Below are positions 1 through 10,351 of a stretch of 64,000 nt of DNA, one piece after another. Under the pieces are notes generated by a model, which made no database searches, was not told where the DNA came from, and saw nothing but the letters and a program-made list of their open reading frames with translations. Both the position numbers and the translations under genes were made by a program. The DNA is from Gymnopilus junonius. Taxonomy: Eukaryota > Basidiomycota > Agaricomycetes > Agaricales > Galerinaceae. The stretch is from positions 62,001-126,000 of the forward strand of contig JADNYJ010000048.1 in NCBI GenBank assembly GCA_015501075.1, given 5' to 3'. How positions within the stretch are numbered: the stretch's first letter is position 1; each line of letters opens with the position of its first letter.

Positions 1-436
1 AAAGGAAAATGCTGCAGATGAGTAAGGAAGCCCATGAGTCATCTTTCCATCAATTCTTCTAGAGAATAATGGATGCCACTGATCAAACCTTCCCCATGAA
101 AAGCAAAAACTAGGAGTGTTCAACATCTTCCATTACATCGAAAAAAACCAATGAGTGCAATGAAGGAAGGGGTGCAACAGGTGGTTGTTTTGAGGGTCCT
201 GGTGGCAAAGAAAGGGCCAATTGAAAGTTTAATTAAAGATGGAGTGAAGTTGGAAGAAATGGAAAAGTCCTGAGGCTATGAAAGAGGCAACAAGAGAGGG
301 AAATATACCTGACATCTGTTACGCTCTGACTCATAGAGGATAGCATGTAGTAGCATGAAGACGATGAAGAGTTGCTACAATGTGGAGTGAAGATGAGTTC
401 TACCATAAACAGAGAGAAAATTTGGGGACCCTAGAG
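1..436. other. Left flank, no gene recognised
   Basis: No conserved domain or convincing gene is visible. This is the host DNA into which the LTR retrotransposon inserted. Its last five bases, TAGAG at 432-436, are repeated at 18366-18370 as the target-site duplication. If the element is removed, a short reading frame entering from about 379 stays open across the junction, so the insertion may have split an older ORF, but the frame has no recognisable content. Confidence 0.6.
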
Positions 437-1609
437 TGTGATGCTGAGCAGTTCCGGGACTTCAAGCGCATGGTAAAGGAGAGGCGAGGGCGTGGTTTCC
501 CTGAGTTGTCCCTGTAACCCTAGGACTAGGGGTCGTGTCACCCTTGACAGGGGAGCAGCTACTGGGTGCTCAGCCGGCGAGGTTGGAGGCAGGCTCAAGT
601 GAAAGGGAGGGAGAGCGACAAATGTAGAGTATATTTCAATGATGATAAGACAAGTAGCTACCAGTGATGGGGGCCGCGGTGGCTCAGGTGGCACCATCGC
701 GGAATAACCCTAGGTTAGTCAGTAGGACACAAGTTCGAACCCTGCCGGTTACATGGTTAAAACACTTTAGACACCATGTGACATTTCACACACCCCCGGG
801 TGACACTGTGGTAAAAAGCTTGTGTTTGGGAAGGCTTTAAGAATGCTGTCAGTATACTTAGGTGCGGTCAGACCAAATAGAGCCACAGCAGCCGATAATG
901 ACGTACCCACGCTTGCTGACCTTGTTGATGAAATTATGGTGATGTTACTCTCCTTGCCAGTGAAAAGCTGGTATTGCCGAGAAGCACGTGGGGAGCTGGA
1001 AGGATAGGGATGGGGTCAAATGACCTGGTAATTGCCGAGGCTGGTAAACCAGTCCCCTGTCTGCAAGACCAACTGGACCACAAGGTGGAAGTTTGACATT
1101 CTGACATCAAGACAGCTAAAGCTGACCTGAAAGGACAAGTCTGCGAGGACTAAACTGCTCAGGATTCAACGGCAACTGGCTGCCGAGGATCACGCTGCCG
1201 ACAATGATTACCTGCATGACGGGGTGTTGCATAGAATGATGTAGGATGCTATATATAGCTTAACTCTGGGAGTAGCAAGGGTGACCATTCCTAACCCTAG
1301 CCAATAGCGATATCGGATCGCAAGCCATGATTAGATAAAACCACGGGATGTAACAACAAAAGTAGATAGACACAGACACTTAGAGTATTAACTGAGTCAT
1401 ACCAAGTCACACTACATAGGCGATAAACAATGTCATGTAAAACAAGCCTATGAAATAAATAAAACACAATCAAAAAAAAAGCTACCAGTGATGTAGAACT
1501 AACAAGATTACATAAGCGAAGTGATCTACATGTGACTGGTGGCTAACGGGCTGGCCGAGGAGTATCCCAAAGATAATGTAGGCACTAAAATAGTCCCTCA
1601 ATCATCACA
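437..1609 (-). repeat. 3' LTR of the retrotransposon, split by a SINE
   Basis: Without the SINE (669-1480) and the 13-bp duplication (one copy of 656-668/1481-1493) this LTR matches the right-hand LTR (18016-18365) nearly base for base. About eleven differences are visible. Most are CG against TG or CA, one is a one-base change in a G run, and one is an ordinary transition. Terminal bases are TGTGATG and CATCACA. Confidence 0.95.
669..1480 (+). mobile_element. tRNA-headed SINE (copy A), 812 bp, inserted in the 3' LTR
   Basis: The insert is absent from the other LTR and is flanked by a 13-bp target duplication, gctaccagtgatg, at 656-668 and 1481-1493. Its head carries RNA polymerase III internal promoter motifs: an A-box-like TGGCTCAGGTGG near 680 and a B box AGTTCGAACCC near 731. 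It ends in an A-rich tail (about 1455-1480) finishing with nine A. The first ~160 bp closely resemble the head of the 2.0-kb insertion at 52769-54776. The body is not recognised. 812 bp is long for a SINE, so the 3' part may derive from a partner LINE or another sequence. Confidence 0.85.
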
Positions 1610-1628
1610 GCACCCCCCCCCTTCATTC
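1610..1628 (-). other. Polypurine tract of the retrotransposon
   Basis: On the minus strand an uninterrupted purine run containing nine G lies directly upstream of the 3' LTR, with only TGC between it and TGTGATG. This is the position of the plus-strand primer in LTR elements. Confidence 0.75.
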
Positions 1629-1642
1629 TCTAAATGGATATT

Positions 1643-4600
1643 TCAATGGTGCTTTCCTTTCCCGGGTTTCCAAGATCGATTGCTGGGGCCAGCTGAGGCA
1701 TCAAGTCTGCTAGTGAGGGAGGAAGGATTTTCATGGAGACTCGAAGGTCCAATGCTTGCATTGTATGAGAGGCGGGATTCTAATGGCAGAGGTGGAGAAT
1801 GGTCTTCATTAGCCAATTCCCTTTCCATGCAGCAGTTAGCCTTCTTGCGAAGTTTCAAACATTGCTTGGCTGATTTACTCAAACCAGTGAACCGTTCTTG
1901 CAAAGGTTTCCTTTCTGGTCACATGGTTGTCAGAAAGGGTCCTGAAGGAGACACCTCAGCCTCTAAACCAGCCTCAGGACTCCATCCATCAGTTGATATT
2001 CCACAAGCAGTACTGAATCCTGATTCAGGTATGAAATCGCAGCCTATGTTCTTGGCATCTGTAGTATGTCTTCTGGCTACTATGCCTCTGAAGGTGGCTG
2101 CATCATTGGTGGTGGCAAATTGGAACCAGAACAGCTGAATTCTTTTCAGCTTGTCATAAGTGCATTTAACCCGAATTAGCCCTACACCGCTGGCTACCTT
2201 AAGAATTTCATTGATCCATGAAGTGACATCATTCCAAGCATAGAAGCGGTCAAGGCTCCAGATACAGAGAAAGCAGGTTTGGGATGTCACAGAAATGTCA
2301 GCCAGAATGGGGATTGGAGCCTTGACTAAGGAACAGACAGGATGACTAGCTTTGACCAACTCAGAGGAGGAGCCTAGCAAAGGCATAGCAATGCTCGATA
2401 CCTGGTCTACACTCATAGAGGAGTCTATAACATGTTCCAGTCCTTCATCAAGAGAGGTTCTACTTGTTAGGGACATTACTTTCTCCACCAGCAGGTTTAA
2501 CCTTTGTATGAGCGATTTCGAAAAGGATGCATCAGGTTTATCGACCATTTCCAGTGATTCGACATGAGGAGGTGACAGATGATCCACATCCATTGGTCCT
2601 GGTAGAACTGGAGAATGGGACTGGCTCAAGGAATTGACAACTATTCTTGTCTCCTCTGATCTGTTGGGAAGTTCGCATCTGTGGACCAAAGCGAGGGTCG
2701 CAGCAGCCTTTAGGATTGGAGTATGGCTGTGAAGAGGAGGGGAGTTAGACTCGGGAGAGGTCCTATCCTTAGATACAGAGCAGAAACATTGAGGTCTAGA
2801 CCAGCAAGGGGAGGGGCTATGGTATCGCCTTTTTTGCTCCATCGTAGGGCAAATGGGAGAGTCACAACGAGTTCTGTTATAGCACAGTGAATGAGCACAG
2901 TGAGGGTATTCATACCCGCTCATCTCTCCTCATTGCAGTAGGAAACATCTAGGGCTGAGAGATCTTGAACATCTCCTAGCTTGCTCTAACCTCCAGGCTC
3001 TTAGAGATTGTTCTGCTTGGGCTAAGGCCTCATCAGGGCTAGGACGCGTCTTGGTAGGTGATTGATGTGGTTTGTCGACAATCATTAACTTGTCTGAGAG
3101 TCGAGGGCGAGGAGGGAGGGCAGGCTCCAGTTCTGGCTCCATAACTTCCTCATCCTTGTCTTCAGAAACAAAGTCGAGTTGATTCCTGGAGTTCTCAATC
3201 GTGTCTATTTCTGGTTCAAAGACATGCCTGGTATCTCTGCCCTTGGGTCTTTCCGAGAGATACATCCACTTCGACTTGGCAGCTGGAGTAGGCCCATAAT
3301 TCATGCATTCATAGTAAGGGCAATCGGGAGTGGGCAGGCCAAAGACAGACATATTGGCTTTATAAGAAAGAGGGGCAGCAGCAGTTTCAAACAGAGAAAG
3401 TTGACGGCAATTGTCTCTGTCATAAAAGACCTTTCCAGTTAGCTCCGTCTTTTGCCCTCATCTGACCAGGTGCAGCTCTCCATTCTCATTATCCTCCTCT
3501 TCTTCCCATGAGGACCACTTTCTACCCATCAGGAGCATGGCAACCAGAGGAGGTCGGTCGGTGGACTTAGACTTGGTTGTCAGTCTTTCTTCAGCCTTCA
3601 GGACAGTACGCCTGGGGTCACAGTACTCAGATCCAACATATCCTTGTTCTTCAGGAGAAGAACGGGATCTGTCCATGAACATGGTTGATCTAGCAGGATT
3701 CACTAGACCATAGTTGAATGTTACTTCCATAAGTACTCCTCCATCTGCTTGCACAGCTTTGTCAAAAGAATTCCAGCCAGACAATTGAGTCTCGATTGAA
3801 GTAGCAGCTATGAACAAAGGATAACTGGGCCCGTACTTGGTGACATGAACTCGATCAGCCTCAGATTCAACCATATAGATGATGTAGCAAGGCACTTGGT
3901 GCCTGAGTAGCCATAGCCCTTCCCTTTCAGAGCAATTATTGATCCAGACTCCCATGAGGGCTTCCTCAGCTAAGGGCACTTCAGCTAGATCACTGGGTTT
4001 GGACCCATCAACCTTGAAGGTATGGGCCATATGACACCAGGCTGACATGTACTTCATACTTCTCTGTAGCTTGGCCAGTAAATCCACAGCTTCATCAAAG
4101 CTCATTTCAGCTGATAATCGCTCCAGATCATCTTGAGTAGAAAATGGAGGGCAGTCATGCCAGACATCCGAGCGTGAATTCTTGGCATCTTTCCAGGCTA
4201 ACATTTGGGTCTTCAAGGCTAGCACTCAGCTCCTAATTTGACTGACAAACTCCCTTTGAATCGAGCCAAAATTGAAAGGGGGACCAGGTACCCATACACT
4301 TAGAAGAGGAGTGTACTCTGCTCTCACCTCATTCGATTTCCTTCAATAAATCCTAGCCAAGGTGACTCAATCAAAATGTTGGGGGGACACCGTAGGGTCA
4401 AAGTGGCCAAGGTGACCATTGCACACTTTCTATCATCCGGGTAGTCGCATTCTAGGTCCACCGAGGGTCTTGTAGACCAGGATAAAAGGCAGGATGAAGG
4501 GTTGGGTGACCACAGCTCCCAAGATCTAGAATCGAGAGTAATGACTCGCTTAGACCTGACGGAAAAAGGGGGCAGGTAGAAAGCATAGTGTCTGCAACCG

Positions 4601-4736
4601 TCGGGGAGCACTGATAACCGGTGTAACTCTTTATTCTTTCCATGAAGAAATCACATTTGCCATAGAGTGTATTTTTGTCCATGATCCACAAAGTAGTCGA
4701 ATTAGGCGCAACGAAGATTACAGTAGCCAGGAACAA
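1643..4736 (-). pseudogene. Retrotransposon accessory ORF (after integrase) with C-terminal RRM-like region
   Basis: From 4225 down to 1643 a single frame stays open except for TGA codons at 3458-3460, 2930-2932 and 1919-1921. Sequence on both sides of each stop reads as one protein, and each stop could come from CGA by a C-to-T change. Upstream the same protein continues to about 4736 through two frame changes (near 4611 and 4325) and TGA codons at 4226 and 4343. The inferred product is around 1,000 residues. The N-terminal half contains WVPGPPFNFG and a tryptophan-rich block. The middle is Ser/Pro/acidic and probably disordered. Near 2100-2300 a beta-alpha-beta-beta pattern (CFLCIWSL, then GVGLIRVKC, then LFWFQFATTNDAATF) resembles an RNA-recognition-motif fold. 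Similar proteins of unknown function accompany gypsy elements in agaricomycetes; that is recollection, not a search result. Confidence 0.7.
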
Positions 4737-5089
4737 CCAAGGTGGGATGCTACTACTGGAGTAGAAGTTCCTTTCCTAGTCATACTGATTAGCCTGCAGG
4801 AGTGATCTTAGCAAGGGAGTGCTCAGATTGTTACCACTTGGTTATCGAGGCTAGCTGCTTAGGTCAACGATGGGAAGGGATAGGGGTGGTGATGACAAGA
4901 GACAAGGGAAACTATCTAAGAGCAAGTTACTAGTAAATAGTTATAAATAACATGAAGCAAATATTTCTTTATTTAATTATTTGTAATCAAATAGAAGTAG
5001 AGCCTTAGTTGACAGAACACCCTTAAGGATGAATTCAGCAGGGGAATAGGGAAGAGGAGTAGTAAATTGGGTCGAAGGAACAGACTGAT

Positions 5090-6676
5090 CTATTTGGTGG
5101 GGGATAGTGAAGCTAGATATTCTCTTTTAATTTCTGGGGCATTTCATAAATTGTACTCCAATATCCAGGAGTCCTCAGAGGGTCTGTATCCAGCCCATTG
5201 CACTAAAAACATTCGCCTGTTACCCTTCTTTTTTCTGGTGAGCTTGTGGCCAATTATCACTTCTACTTCATACTTGGGGGTGGCCAAGAAATCATGAGTA
5301 GAAGGTAATTCAGTTCAGTCCCCAAATTCTGGAGGAGAAGGTTTGTATTTCTTGAGGTGAGCAATATTGAATACTGGATGCATGGGAAAGGTGTCAGGGA
5401 GTCGTAGATGGTACACCATTGGATTGATTTTCTCCATTACTTCAAAGGGTCCTAGAGTTCTTGAACCAATTTCCTTCCAGTACCGAGACATCCATGAGTT
5501 TCAAGGTATGAGGGTTGATTAGTGCATAGTCTCCTACATTAATGTCATCAGGAGGTCTTTTCCCTTTGTTGAATGATTTAGCCTGCTTTTCCTGAGCCAG
5601 CACTAAAGCATCATGAGCCACCTTCTGATTGAGTTCCAGGAGGGTGACAAATTCTTCCACTTTCAAGCTGGGAAGCTGGGGTCTGGCTACAGGATCAATC
5701 TCAGACACAAGAGGATTGGTAGAAATATGCAGATTGTAGCCTAGGAGTAGAAAATTCAGAGGATAATAGTCGAAGCATGCACAGATGAATTATAGGCATA
5801 GGCGAGGATGCTCAGCCATTCAGACCATGAAGAGTGATTTTGAGCAATGTAGGCTCTGAGCATCTGTTCCAAGGTGGCGTTCAAATTCTCAGTTTGTCTG
5901 TCCATTTGGGGGTGATGTGAGGATGATAGTGCCATCATGGATCCATAATGAGAAACTACTGCTTTCCAAAAGTCTGTGGCCTATCGCTTGTCTCAATCTG
6001 CAATGATACATTTGGGCAATCCAAAAATATTAATGACTCTTTTGACAAATAACTTGGCGAATCCATCTTGGTCAAGGGTGTCATGTGTCGGTAGTACTAT
6101 AGCAAATTTAGTCAGTTTATCTACTATAACAAGTATAGCAGTAAACTTCATTGGGCCTGAAGGAGGCAACCCTGTGATAAGATCGAGGGAGATAGTGGTG
6201 AAAGGCCTGTGAGGAATGTGGGTTGGTCTCAGAGGCCCTACTCACTTTCTGTGGTCCGCTTTTATCTTTTGACATATGTCACAGGAGGAGCTGAATCTTT
6301 CAGCATCCTGTAGGAGGGTTTTCCAGTAAAATACTTCTTGCAGCCAGAATGAGAATCTCTTGTAGCCCAAGTGAGTGCCTTCGAATGGAGAATCATGAAT
6401 CCATTTTAATACAAACTGGACTTGGCTTCGAGGTATGCAGAGTCATGTTTTCCAGTCTGCGTCCCTGTAGTATATGAGACCATTTGCTCCCTTCTGAAAG
6501 TGGGATGGAGTCACTACAGTATTAGGGTTGGATGCTTCATTTGCACCCTTGTCCTTGAAAAAGGGGTTGGACTTGTATCCATCCACAAAGGAATCCACTA
6601 GTTCTTGGTTAACAGAAATCAACAAGTGAGATTTCTTCTCCCAATCTTCCTCAGCCTCTTCTAGAGGAATTCTCAC
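5090..6676 (-). pseudogene. Integrase with C-terminal chromodomain (pol, 3' part)
   Basis: Minus-strand fragments in order show a zinc-binding region with a CDICQ motif, then the DDE core with SLDLITGLP (first Asp), IIAD (second Asp) and HHPQMDRQTENLN...LE (Glu region). These are followed by a C-terminal region with the MHPVFNIAHLKKY signature usual for gypsy integrases. At about 5272-5105 lies a chromodomain: YEVEVI, then FLVQWAGYRPSEDSW, then NAPEI. The frame ends at a TAG at 5090-5092. Several internal stops and frame changes make it inactive. A chromodomain is expected to steer integration to particular chromatin. Confidence 0.85.
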
Positions 6677-6821
6677 TCCAGTAGGGTAAGTCCAGTGGTC
6701 TCCACTAGGGAAGGGTAAATTGTCAGTGGCTTCGTTGGACTCAGGAATAAACTCCTTTTCCTTGTCTGATTTGGCATCCTTTAAGATTTGCCTACTGGTG
6801 CATACTGCATGAACCTTTTGT

Positions 6822-9062
6822 CTATGATGTCTTCCACCACCACACTGAGAAGGCGGCTTTGGAAGCTGGAACTAGGTGGCAATGAAATTCAGCTTCCTCT
6901 GCTAATTCCTGAGATTCCTCCTTCTGCAGTATAGTGTCAAGAGTATCAACAACAGGAGAATCATGCAGCAGAATTCTTGGTAGTCTGGATAGAGGATCAA
7001 CATTCGAGTGTATTTTGCCTGGCCTGTGCTTTATCCTTAGGCCTGGATATGCAGCGAACACTGCCCCCCATGCCGCAAGACGTCTATTGGCGTTTTTGTA
7101 TACTCTAGCCCATTGCAAAGCAGCATGGTCTGTTACTAAAATGATTTGTTCTCCTTCTATGAAGGGTTGGAATTTAACTAAGGCTTCTTTGGTGCCAAGG
7201 GCTTCCCTTTCCATTGCACTATAATTATGTTCAGCTGCTCAGAGAGACCGGCTCCAGTAGGCGATAACTCATTCAATGTAGATGTAGTGTCTTCGAAGGA
7301 CTCCTGCCATGTAATTGGTTCACGTTTCTCCATAATGTCTTTGATTAGGGTGGTAACTAAGGGGGGAATGGGTTTGCCCTCCGACCAAGCTTTATGTAGC
7401 CATTCATAGGTAGCTGTACCCTTGAGATCTCCTACGTGGATTGGTTGAACTTGTTGCAGGCATGCTCCCAAAGCTATATCTGAAGCATCTATATACAGAT
7501 GGTACGGAGTGCCTGCTATAGGATGCCCTAGAATTGGTGCTTCTGCTAGAGAGTCTTTAGCTTGCAGCCAAGCGATCTCATGTTCGGCATGCCAATTCCA
7601 TTTGCAACCCTTTTGCAGTAGCGCGAACAATGGAGCAACTATAAACGAGTAGAAGGGTATGCATTGTGAAAAGTAGACCACCATGCCGAGAAATTTCTGT
7701 AGGTTGGACAAATTCTTGGGCCTTTCAAGTTCTAGTATAGCTGCCACTTTTTCCTTGTGTGTAGAAAGGCCTATCCTGGAGACCTTTTGCCCCAGCAGCA
7801 GGATGGAGGAATATCCTATAAAGCATTTCGAAGGAGATAAGGTAACACCAGCTTTGCCTATGGCTGAGAGGACTTGATCCAAGTGAATTAAATGATCCGA
7901 CCAGCTTTTTGAGAACACGACGATGTCATTGATATATACTAAAGAGAAAGCCATAGGAAAGGCGAAAGAACATTTTGCATTAGTCACTGAAATATGGATG
8001 GACCATTCCACAGTCCAAAAGGCATTCTTTTGAACTGCCAAAGACCTAAATGGCATCAAAAGGCCATCTTTTCTTTATCAGCTTCATTCATTTCTAGTTG
8101 AGTGAAACCAGCCAAGGCATCGAAGGATGATATGACTTGAGAACCTGATAGGGCTTGGATTATTTCAGATTGCCGTGGTATAGGAAACTCATCTGGTATC
8201 GTTTTGGTGTTAAGTTTCCTATAGTCAACTACCAGTCACAGTTTTCCATTGCAATACACCACCACACTGGAAATCCCCAAGGGCTAATGGAAGGTTCAAT
8301 CACATTGGCTTCAAACCATGCTTTAAGCTGTTTGTCGATGACTTCTCTCTTAGCCGGGGATGCACCATACATAGGAACAGAAATTGGCTGAGTATCAGGG
8401 TATAGTGGAATCTTGACTTTAGCGGGAACCTGGCCTAATCGGCCATCGATTCCAAAAGCTGCAGCATTCTTTCACAATACTTCGTGGAGTCTAGGGTGAA
8501 TATCTTCAGGGATATCAGGGCCTAAATTGATGAGTTCTGAAATGTCTCCAGATTCAGGTTCGCTGGGCAGGGCAGTAGTTTTAGGCCCCCAAGATTCATC
8601 CTTATCTAGTCGATCAGAGTTTCCTTCAGGCTGTGCTGGAGGGTTAGCCAATTCTTGTTCCTTGAGAGTGCCCATGATTATAGCATGAATGCCTTCAGCA
8701 GCAGCGATGTATTTTGGTATAGCATCCTCTTGGGGATTATCCAGTGTAGCAGGATGCACCAAATATCTGACATGTCTCCCTTTCGAATGTACCATGGAAG
8801 TAGACTCAGGTTGGCTATTGGCAGGTAAGGACAAGTCGAAGATATAAGAGTAGAAGGCAGCCATTATATTTGCTGTGTCTGTGCCTATAACTACTTTCTC
8901 AACTAACCAGTGTTCTTGTTCACCAAATTCAGCAGAGACCTGAACTAGGTGAACAGATCCTGCTTTTATTAAGGCATCATGTTCTGCTATGACTGGACTT
9001 TCAGAGGAAGATAAATGTCTTCTTGCTTTCTTTGGCCTGCCTGTAGGCTTTGGCTCATACAA
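6822..9062 (-). pseudogene. Reverse transcriptase and RNase H (pol, middle part)
   Basis: The segment 9062-8472 is the linker between protease and RT. From about 8470 the RT domain reads through fragments with SPWGFPV, a VDYRKLN-like block and a FDALAGFTQLE-like block, then the catalytic loop at 7925-7936, which reads YIND instead of the usual YxDD. It continues with LTLSPSKC, LLGQKVSR and FLGMVVYFS, and connects to RNase H (YIDASDIALGACLQQ, VTDHAALQW, HRPGKIHSNVDPLSRLP). Two or more frame changes (near 8060 and 7215) and multiple stops between 8060 and 8470 disable it. The Asn in YIND is explained by ATCGAT changing to ATCAAT, a CpG transition. Confidence 0.85.
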
Positions 9063-9151
9063 ATGATTGCGAAAGGAAGGCCTTCCTTATTTCAAATCTA
9101 GATTCACATTCACTGCAGAAGAGGCCTCAATTATTCATACAGGGTTTCTTC

Positions 9152-10351
9152 CTACACAGATTTCTGAATGTCCTGAAGCGAGGCGATCGACTCTAATTCA
9201 TAGAAGATTGGAAATCTTCTCCCAGCAGTAGAGGAACTCTCATGTCTCTTACTACATAGGCTTCCAGTTCGAAACATATAGTGGACCATCCTTAGCATGA
9301 ACAAAGAGGGCGGTCTTGATGTAGCCCAATAAAGTGACGGCAAAAGTATTGCGGGTACCTGTTGCGCAATACCGGTATGGTAAAACATCTGGAGTAAAAA
9401 TATATTTAAGAACTACATCGATATAGACCAGTTCCACAAATTGAAAGAACTAAAATATTCAGATACTGCATAGGTACAGGGGAAATAGTGCAAAAAATAT
9501 TACCTGCCATCAACTGAATTTTATGGAATATGGCTGAAAATGGGTCAGTGGATAGATATTTCCTACTCTAATAACATTCAAGTGAGATCAAAGGCAGGGC
9601 TTTGTCATTCAAGAGATATTCAGCAAAGAAGATGGCTAAAATAGGCAGTTTTGCCTTATTATGGCCATATTTAGGGCAAAGTTGTTACATTGTGAGCCAA
9701 AAATCTTCTTATCCTATGAACAGTTTTTTATCATTTAAAGTATTCTATGATCAGGCGAAGGAGTAGTATCTTGGGTGATTTTCTTAACTATATTACTGGC
9801 TTTCTTAGTAGTCCTGAAATTTGCAACTTTCTGGTATCCTCTCTCAGAATGTCAATTTATTCTGCAGGAGTTCAAACATTTGTGGGTGTCATAAGAAGAG
9901 GTATCTGTGAACACAAGGCCCTATATCAATAAAATCTAATAACTTATTCCTGTCATTTTTAAGAATCCCCAACCCGCAATATTATTTGCTGGCACTTTAC
10001 CTTTGCATGTCCCATGAGATGGTATAATTTCATGCGTACTCCTTCCTTCAATTTAGATATACCAGGGATCATCTTATAAAAGTCTTCAGACATGAGTGTT
10101 ATGTCAGCTCCAGAATCAAGCCTGGCATGGACGGCCTCATTGTCAGAGCTCCCTATGCTAGCTCACACATGCAAGGCTCTAGTTCCCAGTGATCCTAATC
10201 CATCTGGCAGTGAATGACCCTTTCTAACTATCATGACTAAGGGTTTGTCGGGGTTCGAGGGGTCCACCGAACCTACTACATCCAATTCTGATTGGGACGA
10301 TTCATCTGTTTTACTAGAAATAGATGCATTTTCTTGTTTGCCAGACTTCAA
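9152..10351 (-). pseudogene. Aspartic protease region, split by a MITE
   Basis: The N-terminal part (10351-9998) contains the active-site motif ARLDSGADITLMS. The C-terminal part (9331-9152) contains VRDMRVPLLLGEDFQ, typical of retropepsin ends. The 666-bp MITE at 9332-9997 sits between them. Without the MITE and one TA the two halves join in the expected order. A frame change is also present in the C-terminal half. A second copy of the N-terminal part lies at 13240-13600 because of the segmental duplication. Confidence 0.75.
9332..9997. mobile_element. MITE copy 1 (TA-flanked, 666 bp) inside the protease
   Basis: The copy begins AAGTGACGGCAAAAG and ends GCTGGCACTT, with ~26-bp imperfect terminal inverted repeats (three mismatches) and the dinucleotide TA on both sides (9330-9331 and 9998-9999). 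It is AT-rich with no coding content; the 61-residue frame inside it is not convincing. TA duplication and TIRs of this length suit a Tc1/mariner- or Stowaway-like non-autonomous element, but no transposase is present to confirm this. Copy 1 keeps GCGCAATACCGG where copies 2 and 3 have GCACAATACTGG. Confidence 0.85.

Noticed and set aside
669..760. Possible tRNA gene
   Set aside because: A- and B-box motifs are present, but no complete cloverleaf with an acceptor stem could be drawn. The segment is the head of an insertion with target duplications and a poly-A tail, so it is a SINE.
1643..4736. Retroviral env gene
   Set aside because: The accessory ORF is in the env position but has no signal peptide, TM helix or furin-like site. 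The RRM-like and disordered segments argue against an envelope protein.
9747..9932. 61-residue ORF repeated in the MITE copies
   Set aside because: It is identical in two copies only because the MITEs are near-identical. It has no start context or domain, and copy 3 breaks it with one-base changes.
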